Shown here: piece by piece, positions 6,079 through 12,389 of the stretch
Layout of the letters: the number at the start of each line of letters is the position of its first letter
Numbering within the stretch: position 1 is the first letter of the stretch
Source: Clostridia bacterium
GTDB taxonomy: Bacteria; Bacillota; Clostridia; Oscillospirales; Acutalibacteraceae
Assembly (NCBI GenBank): GCA_017519685.1
Contig: JAFWRV010000333.1
Coordinates: 1-12,389 of the forward strand
Length of the DNA: 12,389 bases
Reading direction: 5' to 3'
Program-made: the position numbers and the translations under genes
Notes under the pieces: model-generated
Database searches by the model: none
What the model was told of the DNA's origin: nothing
The model's input: only the letters and a program-made list of their open reading frames with translations

Positions 6079-7008
6079 ATGAGTTATATAAAGACGGTTT
6101 CGGAAGAAATCAGAATCCACATTGTGGATGACACGACCAGATTTGTCGCAAAGTCACTGGGCTATTACATTGACAACTTCTTCACCATGTATCAGATAAG
6201 TTATCTTGATATATTCAACGCAACGCTGGTAGTTGACGGCGAGAAACTGGAATTGAATCATTTCAGAAATGAATACGGCAAGGCTTTTCATCTTGCGTCA
6301 AAAGGAAAAAATAAAGGCAAGATGGTTCCCATCGGTTCAAAACCCTCAAGGTATTATGCGCTCCGAAGCTGGGCAAGAGATCTGAAAAACGCAAAAGATG
6401 TTGAGTTCAGAATATTTTATGAAGCATATAGACACCTTGGCGCTGATATCGGAATTGAGTGTATGATTGAAGCTCTCGGTGGTCTCAACTGCGCAAGCGT
6501 CCGCAAGAATGTTGTTTACAAAGGCATGCAGGAATATGATTTCACCGAAGAAATCACTGCGTTCAGGTTTGACAAGAATTATCAAGAATATGCGGACTGG
6601 ACTGACGATGCTTCTGTTATTTCTGATTCCGGTATGTGGGAAATGAACTGCAACGGTTCTATATATTTTCCGGATATTGACACTGAGCTTTCGGATAACA
6701 GAGAGATGGTTGAAGAAATCATTTCAAAGGTAAAACCCTTGCTTGATAAATACGGTCTTGAAATTGATGAACCCGACAAAGTCAGCACAGATTCCATTGA
6801 AGTGTACGGTTATGTGTTTGTTACCAAAGATGAGCTTGATGAATTTCTTACAGATTTTCAGACCGTGATTGATATCCTTGCTCCTTATGAAGCTACAGTA
6901 AACGGTCCTTCAACTCATATGGTCTGCAGAGATTACGGCAGGTTTGCCGCTATCAATTTCAATATTGACGAGAACCATAAGCTTCTGAAAAGTTATGCCT
7001 GTTTATAA
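6079..7008 (+). CDS. Orphan 309-residue protein of the palindrome-regulated island
   Basis: I do not recognise this protein. It has no signal peptide, membrane segment or obvious enzyme motif. The N-terminal half (1-150) is a mix of strands and helices with aromatic residues (LGYYIDNFFTMYQISYLDIF, then a basic stretch KGKNKGKMVPIGSKPSRYY and a RSWARDLKNAKDVEFRIFYE helix). The C-terminal half (~155-309) is acidic with alternating strands. The start ATG has a GGAAAG ribosome site 9-14 nt upstream. It has its own copy of the palindromic promoter (P4), which ties it to the NYN and ASCH/SWIM units. Base composition matches these neighbours. A strong terminator follows at 7091, so it is the last gene of the island. 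Function unknown; a partner or substrate-recognition subunit is only a guess. Confidence 0.75.
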   Translation: MSYIKTVSEEIRIHIVDDTTRFVAKSLGYYIDNFFTMYQISYLDIFNATLVVDGEKLELNHFRNEYGKAFHLASKGKNKGKMVPIGSKPSRYYALRSWARDLKNAKDVEFRIFYEAYRHLGADIGIECMIEALGGLNCASVRKNVVYKGMQEYDFTEEITAFRFDKNYQEYADWTDDASVISDSGMWEMNCNGSIYFPDIDTELSDNREMVEEIISKVKPLLDKYGLEIDEPDKVSTDSIEVYGYVFVTKDELDEFLTDFQTVIDILAPYEATVNGPSTHMVCRDYGRFAAINFNIDENHKLLKSYACL

Positions 7009-7090
7009 TTGAAAAGCCATACTTTTCAGAAACGATTTTTCAGAATGCAGTTTTTCATTGTTGTTACACCCTTTCGTTTTATTGTGGAAA

Positions 7091-7128
7091 AACGCCTGCC
7101 ATAAAAGGCAGGTGTTTTTCTTTTTTTT
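7091..7128 (+). terminator. Rho-independent terminator closing the island
   Basis: A 10-bp stem with one G-T pair (AACGCCTGCC, 7091-7100, with GGCAGGTGTT, 7107-7116) and loop ATAAAA is followed by a long T tract (7113-7128 with one C). A weaker hairpin (TGAAAAG/CTTTTCA, 7010-7028) lies right after the stop codon of the 309-residue gene. The A-rich flank would let it also work on the minus strand. Confidence 0.85.
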
Positions 7129-7312
7129 GCGTCGGGTGATATGTAAAAATTGTAAAAAGCATCAGAACAAAGCGGCAGAAATAATCTTTGCCTCATATAA
7201 TTTAACAGAAAATATCCCGTGTGCATTTCAGGTCAGGGGAGGTGCATTTGAACTTAATTCTGAAAACTATCATTTCGGCGGGTTTGCAGGGAGGAGTTAA
7301 AAACTCAAGGGT
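7129..7312. other. Non-coding stretch before repeat copy B
   Basis: Nothing convincing is visible between the terminator and the repeat. Short open frames on both strands lack ribosome sites and residue patterns of real proteins. The last ~90 nt may belong to a longer version of the repeat that starts at 7313, but copy A at 2424 has no matching flank. Confidence 0.5.
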
Positions 7313-7396
7313 CTCATCTCTCCGACACGGAACAGTATTAATCCTGCTGACAGCCCTGCCCGCAAGGTTAAGTTTAAAGCAGACAGGGGGACGGTT
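7313..7396. repeat. Interspersed repeat, copy B (partner at 2424-2509)
   Basis: Same orientation as copy A, with an identical 40-nt core at 7338-7377 and the same GACAGGGGGACGGTTT ending (7381-7396). Beyond the shared part copy B continues TGTACCGGTCAC; a similar GTACCGGTGT motif forms the hairpin at 9793. Copies A and B bracket the whole palindrome-regulated island, leaving about 4.8 kb between them. Confidence 0.8.
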
Positions 7397-7461
7397 TGTA
7401 CCGGTCACAGAATACCCAAAGCTGAAAACAGTTTTTCTCCCGATATGTTTGCGGTATTCAA

Positions 7462-7490
7462 TTGAAGTTTCGCCGTGATTATGGTATTAT
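7462..7490 (+). promoter_or_regulatory. Probable sigma-A promoter of the sialidase-like gene
   Basis: TTGAAG (7462-7467), a 17-nt spacer and TATTAT (7485-7490) lie 26 nt before the start codon at 7517. An overlapping TATAAT (7488-7493) would give a 20-nt spacer and is less likely. The palindromic element of the island is absent here. Confidence 0.5.
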
Positions 7491-7516
7491 AATAAAAAAA
7501 CATTGCGGGAGATAAT

Positions 7517-8593
7517 ATGAAAATAATCAAAAAAGGTATTGTATCAAGGATTACCGACAGCTTCTTTGCCTACCACGCCTGGCCCTCGGTATGCAGGGAC
7601 GAGAACAACAATATTTATGTAGTCTGCTCCGGTATGCGTATGGGGCATATGTGCCCGTTTGGCAAAATAATAATGTTCAGGAGCGGCGATGCCGGCGAAA
7701 TCTTCGGCCTGCCCCGCGTCATATACGACCATTACCTTGACGACAGAGACCCCGGCATACTGTACCTCGGCGGCGGGAAAATGCTTGTAAGCGGAGTTTC
7801 AAACAGCGCGGAAACATATATCAATGAATTCGCGGACTGGATTTATTCCGACAGCGGCGAAGCCGGCAAAGGTATGCTCAGGCAGTTTGAGAAAATCCCG
7901 CCGGAGCGCGGCAAAGCCCGCAGCTATTACCGTATGCTTTATGATTACGGCGAAAAAGCCGGGGAGGAAAAGAAATCGACAGTGCACTGCCCTCACGGTC
8001 CCGCGCTGCTGAGTGACGGCACAATCCTTTACCTCGGCAAGGCGGTTTACGCCGAAGACCCGGAAATAAGAGACCGTTTTTTTGCATACAGCAGCAAAGA
8101 CGGCGGCGAAAGCTTTGAAAAAACAGGCGAACTTGTAATACCCGAGGGCTATGACCTTTCACAGTTTCACGAGGCATACTGCGCGCAGCTCGGTGACGGC
8201 AGACTTATGGGTCTGCTGCGCACTCACCTTACGGAAGATGACAATTATTTTACTATATATAAAGCTTTTTCATCCGACAGCGGCAAAACCTGGAGCACAC
8301 CGGAAGCGACCGGAATATGCGGTTCCCCGCCTCATCTGTGCGTTATGAGCGGCGGCAAAGCCGTGCTCACCTACGGCAGGCGCATACCGCCCTACGGGAT
8401 ATACGGAAGGGATGTAAGCGAAACCGGAGAAATATCCGAAAATGAATATATGCTCGCGGAGTGCTTTGATGATGATATCGGCTACCCGGCTACGGTACAG
8501 CTTGCCGACGGCACGCTGTTCACGGTTTATTACGCAAGATGCAAGGGCGACAGCGCCGCCTCGCTGCAATATGTGAAATGGAGCGACGATTGA
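7517..8593 (+). CDS. Cytoplasmic BNR-repeat / sialidase-like protein
   Basis: 358 residues with no signal peptide, so it acts inside the cell. It has Asp-box (BNR) repeats of a six-bladed beta-propeller: SSKDGGESF (192-200) and SSDSGKTWS (252-260) fit SxDxGxTW well, and RSGDAGEIF (55-63) is a degenerate third. Sialidase-family landmarks are QFHEAYCAQLGDGRLMGLLR (E219 and R235), YGRRIPPYG (R288/R289) and DIGYPATVQLADGTLFTVYY (320-339). These fit a GH33-like or related hydrolase family acting on glycans, perhaps on imported oligosaccharides. A non-sialidase substrate is quite possible, because the N-terminal arginine motif (FRIP) is missing. Length suits a stand-alone catalytic domain. Start: GGGAGA 6-11 nt upstream. 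Third positions are richer in G/C than in the island genes, suggesting a different history. It is a single-gene unit with its own promoter and terminator. Confidence 0.8.
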   Translation: MKIIKKGIVSRITDSFFAYHAWPSVCRDENNNIYVVCSGMRMGHMCPFGKIIMFRSGDAGEIFGLPRVIYDHYLDDRDPGILYLGGGKMLVSGVSNSAETYINEFADWIYSDSGEAGKGMLRQFEKIPPERGKARSYYRMLYDYGEKAGEEKKSTVHCPHGPALLSDGTILYLGKAVYAEDPEIRDRFFAYSSKDGGESFEKTGELVIPEGYDLSQFHEAYCAQLGDGRLMGLLRTHLTEDDNYFTIYKAFSSDSGKTWSTPEATGICGSPPHLCVMSGGKAVLTYGRRIPPYGIYGRDVSETGEISENEYMLAECFDDDIGYPATVQLADGTLFTVYYARCKGDSAASLQYVKWSDD

Positions 8594-8656
8594 TCGCAAT
8601 CAGTGTGAGTTTAAATATTCGCAAAGCCCTTTAAATAAGGACTTTCAGGCATACAG

Positions 8657-8691
8657 AACCCCGACTGTTCTGTCAGAACAGCCGGGGTTTT
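8657..8691. terminator. Terminator after the sialidase-like gene
   Basis: A 15-bp stem with a single A/C mispair (8657-8671 with 8675-8689), loop GTC, then TT (8690-8691). A smaller hairpin (8623-8645, also one mispair) precedes it. The stem borders the stop codon of the minus-strand gene remnant (8690-8692), so it could serve both directions. Confidence 0.75.
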
Positions 8692-8923
8692 AAGCGAGGT
8701 TTGCGCCGGGCGCAAGTGTAGTTACGATTTCGGGTGCATATACTTGTTTTAACGCATCAGATTGGTCTTTATCAGACTCAGAATCACAGCGAGATAATTC
8801 GCCGAGGACTGCTCCGGGTCCGTCAGCAATATATAGTTCGATTGTGTTATGGTAACAAGACTTTCCGGCGTGATTAGTAAAAGTGAAATATGGTATATTA
8901 AACTCCTTAATCTGATTATGGTT
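8690..8923 (-). pseudogene. Probable 3' remnant of a decayed gene
   Basis: The minus strand is open for 77 codons and reads like protein: it includes NQIKEFNIPYFTFTNHAGKS, IELYIADGPGAVLGELSRCD and VYAPEIVTTLAPGANLA before a TAA at 8690-8692. There is no ATG, GTG or TTG start in the open part. In the same frame upstream, past a TAA at 8924-8926, the sequence continues plausibly (LTYTGSVNNGTGFIENYT, 8927-8980) before running into the promoter of the toxin-antitoxin pair. This looks like the tail of a gene that lost its front and gained a stop. I do not recognise the family. The alternative is a chance open frame; residue composition argues mildly against that. Confidence 0.4.
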
Positions 8924-9015
8924 TTAAGTATAATTCTCTATGAAGCCGGTACCATTGTTGACCGAACCGGTATATGTCAGCAAAAACACAACTGATATTA
9001 TTGTGAAGCAAGGTA

Positions 9016-9067
9016 TTGACAATTTAGGATAAATAAGTATAATGAAAATAGGATGAATATATCCTAT
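9016..9067 (+). promoter_or_regulatory. Promoter and operator of the toxin-antitoxin operon
   Basis: TTGACA (9016-9021), a 16-nt spacer and TATAAT (9038-9043) form a near-consensus sigma-A promoter. An inverted repeat, ATAGGAT (9048-9054) and ATCCTAT (9061-9067) with a 6-nt centre, covers the start of transcription. A third TAGGAT half-site (9025-9030) sits in the spacer. This fits autoregulation by a Phd-type antitoxin dimer, which in this family binds such repeats cooperatively with the toxin. Confidence 0.75.
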
Positions 9068-9086
9068 AATGATTGGAGGCTATATT

Positions 9087-9332
9087 ATGCTTATTGATAC
9101 AAAAACCATGTTTTCTATGACACAGGCAAATCAGAATTTTTCGCTTGTTGCCCGTTCTGTTGATAAAAACGGTGAAGCAGTTGTACTCAGAAACAATAAA
9201 CCCAAATATCTGATAGTGGATATGGAAAACGATAATTTTATTCTTGATCTGACCGATGATGAAAAGATTGATATTGTTGCCAGGCGTGTTCTTGCCAGAT
9301 ATCTTCCCGCGTTTAAGGAGCTTGCAAAATGA
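9087..9332 (+). CDS. phd: Phd/YefM-family antitoxin
   Basis: 81 residues. The N-terminal ~50 residues have the Phd/YefM DNA-binding fold pattern (MTQANQNFSLVARSV, then GEAVVLRNNKPKYLIVDME), and the C-terminal ~30 (DLTDDEKIDIVARRVLARYL) would be the flexible helix that wraps and blocks the toxin. The ATG at 9087 has GGAGG 8 nt upstream; the in-frame ATG at 9069 lies upstream of that ribosome site and is rejected. Its stop overlaps the toxin start by four bases (ATGA), the usual coupling that keeps antitoxin ahead of toxin. It probably represses its own promoter through the AGGAT inverted repeat at 9048-9067. Confidence 0.85.
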   Translation: MLIDTKTMFSMTQANQNFSLVARSVDKNGEAVVLRNNKPKYLIVDMENDNFILDLTDDEKIDIVARRVLARYLPAFKELAK

Positions 9333-9712
9333 TAAAATTCAGCAAAGAAAAAGTTTTGCTTTTGCATCAGGTTATGGCAGAGGCTACCGGCGGAGATGTT
9401 GGCGTACGTGATGAATCTCTGCTTGAATCGGCGATAGAAACAATTTATTCCACTTTCGACGGTGCGGAGTTATATCCATCAAAAGAAGAAAAAGCTGCCA
9501 AACTGGGTTATTCTTTGATTTCAAATCATGCCTTTGTTGACGGCAATAAACGAATTGGAATGTACATTATGATCTCGTTCCTGGAACTAAACGGAATTAA
9601 GATTGATGCAACGAATGACGATGTTTACCGCCTTGGAATGAGTGTAGCCGATGGATCGGCAGACAATACGGATATTCTTAAATGGATAAACGAGCATAAA
9701 ATCAGCAAGTAA
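9329..9712 (+). CDS. doc: Doc-family (Fic fold) toxin
   Basis: 127 residues, the normal length of Doc. The Fic/Doc signature HAFVDGNKRIG is at 67-77 (Doc consensus HxFxDxNKR): H67 is the catalytic base and D71, N73, K74, R75 bind phosphates. Other family marks are the N-terminal LLLHQVMAEATGG helix, VRDESLLESAIE (26-37) and the closing DILKWINEH helix. Phage P1 Doc uses this inverted Fic site to phosphorylate EF-Tu and stop translation; K74, in place of the second Gly of true Fic enzymes (HPFxxGNGR), suggests this protein is likewise a kinase rather than an AMP-transferase. All key residues are present, so the toxin looks active. It overlaps the antitoxin gene by 4 nt. Confidence 0.9.
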   Translation: MIKFSKEKVLLLHQVMAEATGGDVGVRDESLLESAIETIYSTFDGAELYPSKEEKAAKLGYSLISNHAFVDGNKRIGMYIMISFLELNGIKIDATNDDVYRLGMSVADGSADNTDILKWINEHKISK

Positions 9713-9792
9713 ACAGATGAAACTGTCACTGTACTGATACATGTTCAATCAAAAATGTTTTCATTGATATTAATTGAACTTCAAAAAAGTAT

Positions 9793-9825
9793 GTACCGGT
9801 GTCCCTCTTTTGGGTACACCGGTAC
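9793..9825. terminator. Hairpin after the toxin gene
   Basis: GTACCGGTGT (9793-9802) pairs perfectly with ACACCGGTAC (9816-9825), and CCC/GGG inside extends the stem across a one-base bulge with loop TCTTTT. There is no T-run after it. It may terminate the toxin-antitoxin transcript together with the next hairpin, or be a repeat-derived palindrome. Confidence 0.5.
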
Positions 9826-9849
9826 CATATTGGGGTTTTGTACCGTTTC

Positions 9850-9877
9850 CCTCCCGGCTTTTTTCAGCCGGAGGTTT
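9850..9877. terminator. Second hairpin after the toxin gene
   Basis: CCTCCCGGCT (9850-9859) pairs with AGCCGGAGG (9866-9874) across one bulged C, loop TTTTTC, followed by TTT. A likely terminator for the upstream operon. From here to the promoter at 9980 nothing else is visible. Confidence 0.5.
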
Positions 9878-9979
9878 CCTCATCCGAATGATTTCCATCG
9901 ACAAAAGCCCGGTTAATATGCAAAAAGCATCATAGACATATTTTCCTGCCGGTAAAGAGATTAACTTATTAAAAATCTG

Positions 9980-10009
9980 TTGTATTTAAATATAAATATA
10001 TGTTAGAAT
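9980..10009 (+). promoter_or_regulatory. Promoter of the collagen-like surface protein gene
   Basis: TTGTAT (9980-9985), an 18-nt A/T-rich spacer and an extended -10 TG-T-TAGAAT (10001-10009). The same TGTTAGAAT occurs in P2 and P3, which shows it is this organism's ordinary -10, while the palindrome is the special part of those sites. Confidence 0.6.
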
Positions 10010-10052
10010 ATACGGGTAAGTATTTCATAAAAACTCTTATGGAGGAATCATT

Positions 10053-12389
10053 ATGAAAATGTCAAAAAAGATTATATCAGTTCTTCTCTCGCTGTTACTC
10101 ACGCTCGGCGTAATTTCCGCAGGGGCGATTGAGAATGACGGGAACAACTACGATGTTTCATCGGCGGATGATTTTTCAGCGGCTGTCCAGGATATCAACT
10201 CACAATCCTCCGGTGAATATTCTTTAACGCTCAGTAGCGATATAACTCTCACCAACAACATAACCTTAAATAATGCGTCTGTAAGCGTAACCGTTTACGG
10301 CGAGGACCATACTCTGTACCTTGAGAAATGCAGCATCATTGCATCAAACGGCGCTGTGCTGAATCTCGGGGGACCGAATTATGGTAAAACATTATCTGTA
10401 ATTGACAAACCGCCTGTAACAGGAAATACCAGCGCGCCGCTTATTAATGTTTCCTCAGCAACTTTAAATATGTATAACGGCGTGACCCTCAGCGGGCGTA
10501 ACGGTATGGATTGCGCCGGCGGAGTTCAGCTGGAATCATCAGCAGTATTCAACATGTACGGCGGCACAATTGACAGCTGCAAATCCGATGCGGCTGCCGG
10601 CGGAGTTATGGTGTATAACAATTCAACATTTAATATGTATGCCGGCACAATACAAAACTGCTCAAGCGCCAGGTTCGGCGGCGGAGTTTTACCGCGCAAC
10701 AATTCAGTGTTTAATATGTATGGCGGCACAATACAAAACTGCTCATCCAATGGCAGTGGCGGCGGAGTATATTCCAACAACTCCGAGGTAAACATATACG
10801 ACGGAAAAATCATAGACTGCAGCAGCGTCAATTACGGCGGAGGTGTATACACGAATTCCGGCTTTACCATGACCGGAGGAAGCATTGAAGGATGTTCAAA
10901 TACCGTTTATGGCGGCGGCGGAGTCTGTGTAAGAACGAGCGGTGCCGATGTTGTCGGCTTTTCCATGAATGGCGGAACCATCACGAACTGTGCAGCCACA
11001 AGCAACATCTCCTATGGTTACGGCGGAGGCGTTTTCATTATAACCGGAACGGCTGAAATCAAGGAAGGAAGCAAAATATATAACAACACGGCTATAATGG
11101 TCGGTGACGATATTTTTTCGTACGGAACAAACACAAAAATAAAGCTCTGTGAAGTTCCGCAAGGTCTCATTTTGTCAGGGACGGAAAGGGAAATCGACGG
11201 TTGGTATGAGGACGGCGTTTCCGGCGGGGAACCGGCCGACAGATGGAGCGAGCCAAACGCAACCGAATTTATCACCTCTCCCGATGAGACAATCACCGCG
11301 CAGATTGCGTTAAAAGCGGCTTTCGGTCCGAAAGAAACTCCGACCGTATCGCTTGCGGTTTCGCCCGAATCGCCGGTTTACGGCAATACTGTCGGCGTAA
11401 CCGTAACACTTCCCGATGACGCCGAAGGAACGGTTACATTCTTTGTTGACTCGGATTCAGAGGGAAATGCAGTAAATGTTGAAAACGGAACTGCGGTTTA
11501 TGAAATGGAAAATCTCCCGATCGGCGATCACAGCGTAACAGCAGTATTCTCCGGAGATAATATTTATTACGGTGGTACCGGTGAAGTTGATTTCACGGTC
11601 AATCCTGTTGACCTTAAAGTGAAAATAGGCGAAGACAATTACTGGTATGTCAGCTATGACGGCGGCGCGACATGGACCTCGCTCGGAGTTAAAGCAACCG
11701 GTGAGAACGGTGCGGACGGTCAGGACGGACAGGACGGACAGGACGGCTCAAACGGTGCCGACGGTCAGGACGGCTCAGACGGAGCCGACGGTGTCGGAAT
11801 TCAGAATGCTGCAATCAACGAAAACGGCGAACTCATAATCACTCTGACAAACGGAAGCGAATTCAATCTCGGTAATATCAAAGGCGCTGACGGACAGAAC
11901 GGCTCAGACGGAGCCGACGGAGTCGGAATTCAGAATGCTGCAATCAACGAAAACGGCGAGCTTGTCATCACTCTTACAAACGGAAACGAATTCAATCTCG
12001 GAAATATCAAAGGCGCGGACGGACAAAACGGCGCTGACGGTCAGGACGGACAGGACGGCTCAGACGGAGCTGACGGTGTCGGAATTCAGACTGTTGCAAT
12101 CAACGAAAACGGTGAGCTTGTCATCACTCTGACAAACGGAAACGAATTCAATCTCGGTAATATCAAAGGCGCCGACGGCAAAGACGGCGCCGATGGTAAA
12201 GACGGTATCGATGGTAAAGACGGTATCGATGGTAAAGACGGTATCGATGGCAAAGACGGTGCCGATGGTAAAGACGGTATTGACGGCAAAGACGGTATCG
12301 ACGGCAAAGACGGTGTCGACGGTAAAGATGGTATCGATGGTAAAGACGGTATCGACGGCAAAGACGGTATCGATGGACAGAACGGTGCC
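10053..12389 (+). CDS. Large secreted surface protein: beta-helix, Ig-like and collagen-like repeats (3' end outside window)
   Basis: Open without a stop for 779 codons to the window end. Residues 1-25 are a signal peptide (MKMSKKIISVLLSLLLTLGV, cut near AGA). Residues ~30-350 form a right-handed beta-helix: about eight rungs of ~27 residues with the pattern FNMYGGTIxxCxSxxxGGGV, typical of adhesin-like proteins. Residues ~430-518 are a bacterial Ig-like domain (PTVSLAVSPESPVYGNTVGV, then VTAVFSGDNIYY). WYVSYDGGATW (531-541) leads into collagen-like Gly-X-Y repeats from ~550: QDG/ADG triplets, three 32-residue modules (GVGIQNAAINENGEL…LGNIKG) and twelve (A/I/V)DGKDG-type hexapeptides. Such proteins project from the cell surface and bind host or matrix material. 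The ribosome site is GGAGG, 8 nt from the start. The anchor should lie beyond the window. Confidence 0.85.
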   Translation, partial: MKMSKKIISVLLSLLLTLGVISAGAIENDGNNYDVSSADDFSAAVQDINSQSSGEYSLTLSSDITLTNNITLNNASVSVTVYGEDHTLYLEKCSIIASNGAVLNLGGPNYGKTLSVIDKPPVTGNTSAPLINVSSATLNMYNGVTLSGRNGMDCAGGVQLESSAVFNMYGGTIDSCKSDAAAGGVMVYNNSTFNMYAGTIQNCSSARFGGGVLPRNNSVFNMYGGTIQNCSSNGSGGGVYSNNSEVNIYDGKIIDCSSVNYGGGVYTNSGFTMTGGSIEGCSNTVYGGGGVCVRTSGADVVGFSMNGGTITNCAATSNISYGYGGGVFIITGTAEIKEGSKIYNNTAIMVGDDIFSYGTNTKIKLCEVPQGLILSGTEREIDGWYEDGVSGGEPADRWSEPNATEFITSPDETITAQIALKAAFGPKETPTVSLAVSPESPVYGNTVGVTVTLPDDAEGTVTFFVDSDSEGNAVNVENGTAVYEMENLPIGDHSVTAVFSGDNIYYGGTGEVDFTVNPVDLKVKIGEDNYWYVSYDGGATWTSLGVKATGENGADGQDGQDGQDGSNGADGQDGSDGADGVGIQNAAINENGELIITLTNGSEFNLGNIKGADGQNGSDGADGVGIQNAAINENGELVITLTNGNEFNLGNIKGADGQNGADGQDGQDGSDGADGVGIQTVAINENGELVITLTNGNEFNLGNIKGADGKDGADGKDGIDGKDGIDGKDGIDGKDGADGKDGIDGKDGIDGKDGVDGKDGIDGKDGIDGKDGIDGQNGA
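11790..12170 (+). repeat. Three 96-nt modules inside the collagen-like region
   Basis: Copies at 11790-11885, 11919-12014 and 12075-12170 each encode 32 residues (GVGIQxxAINENGELxITLT, then NGxEFNLGNIKG). They are separated by collagen-like triplets whose number varies between copies. Near-identity at the DNA level allows in-frame gain or loss by recombination. Confidence 0.9.
12171..12389 (+). repeat. Tandem 18-nt repeat coding (A/I/V)DGKDG
   Basis: Twelve units of 18 nt run from 12171 to 12386, consensus GGTAAAGACGGTATCGAT in rotated register, with mostly synonymous differences. The array continues beyond the window end. The period is a multiple of three, so slippage changes protein length without breaking the frame. 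Confidence 0.9.

Noticed and set aside
7202..7478. Short open frames on both strands over repeat copy B
   Set aside because: They span an interspersed repeat, lack ribosome sites, and are disrupted by indels in copy A, so they do not behave as genes.
9069..9086. Upstream ATG at 9069 as antitoxin start
   Set aside because: It lies before the ribosome site and directly next to the operator; ATG 9087 is correctly spaced from GGAGG.
10526..11296. Minus-strand open frames opposite the beta-helix region
   Set aside because: They mirror periodic + strand coding sequence that is open for 779 codons with a signal peptide and ribosome site.
12086..12361. Minus-strand Pro-Ser-rich open frame
   Set aside because: It is the antisense shadow of the collagen-like repeat array.
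12171..12386. CRISPR-like array of short repeats
   Set aside because: Units are contiguous with no spacers and encode Gly-X-Y hexapeptides in an open frame with synonymous changes.

Overview
The window looks like a piece of a Clostridia genome, most likely a Ruminococcus/Oscillospiraceae-type gut bacterium. Pointers are strong AGGAG-type ribosome binding sites 6-10 nt before starts, extended -10 promoters (TGTTAGAAT), moderate GC, a secreted DUF6273 protein with a short hydrophobic C-terminal tail, and a TPR-type C-terminus of a helix-turn-helix regulator. The species is inference; no rRNA or other marker gene is present. All intact genes lie on the + strand.

Layout: (1) 1-354, the 3' end of a gene for a probable HTH/TPR regulator. 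(2) 485-2278, a secreted DUF6273 protein, flanked by two near-identical copies of a ~42-nt sequence (341-382 and 2293-2335). (3) 2521-7008, a compact accessory island: a NYN/PIN-like putative nuclease (2673-4034), a three-gene operon (an acidic orphan protein broken by a frameshift, an ASCH-domain protein and a SWIM zinc-finger protein; 4124-5983) and an orphan 309-residue protein (6079-7008). Each transcription unit is preceded by the same unusual promoter: an 18-bp palindrome of the form AGTCC-N8-GGACT placed exactly 10 nt before a -10 hexamer. There are four copies in all, two of them in tandem before the NYN gene. The island is bracketed by direct copies of an ~86-nt interspersed repeat (2424-2509 and 7313-7396). 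(4) 7517-8593, a cytoplasmic BNR/sialidase-like protein. (5) 8690-8923, a minus-strand stretch that looks like the tail of a decayed gene. (6) 9087-9712, a Phd/Doc toxin-antitoxin pair with a well-formed promoter-operator. (7) 10053 to the window end, a very large surface protein that is cut off: signal peptide, right-handed beta-helix, Ig-like domain and collagen-like Gly-X-Y repeats.

The most interesting part is the island at 2521-7008. The shared operator-promoter says its transcription units are switched together. The recognisable domains (NYN nuclease fold, ASCH RNA/nucleoside-binding fold, SWIM zinc finger) suggest a nucleic-acid-directed stress or defence module. That function is inference; what is directly visible is the shared promoter, the compact packing and the flanking repeats. 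No regulator that could read the palindrome is encoded inside the window.
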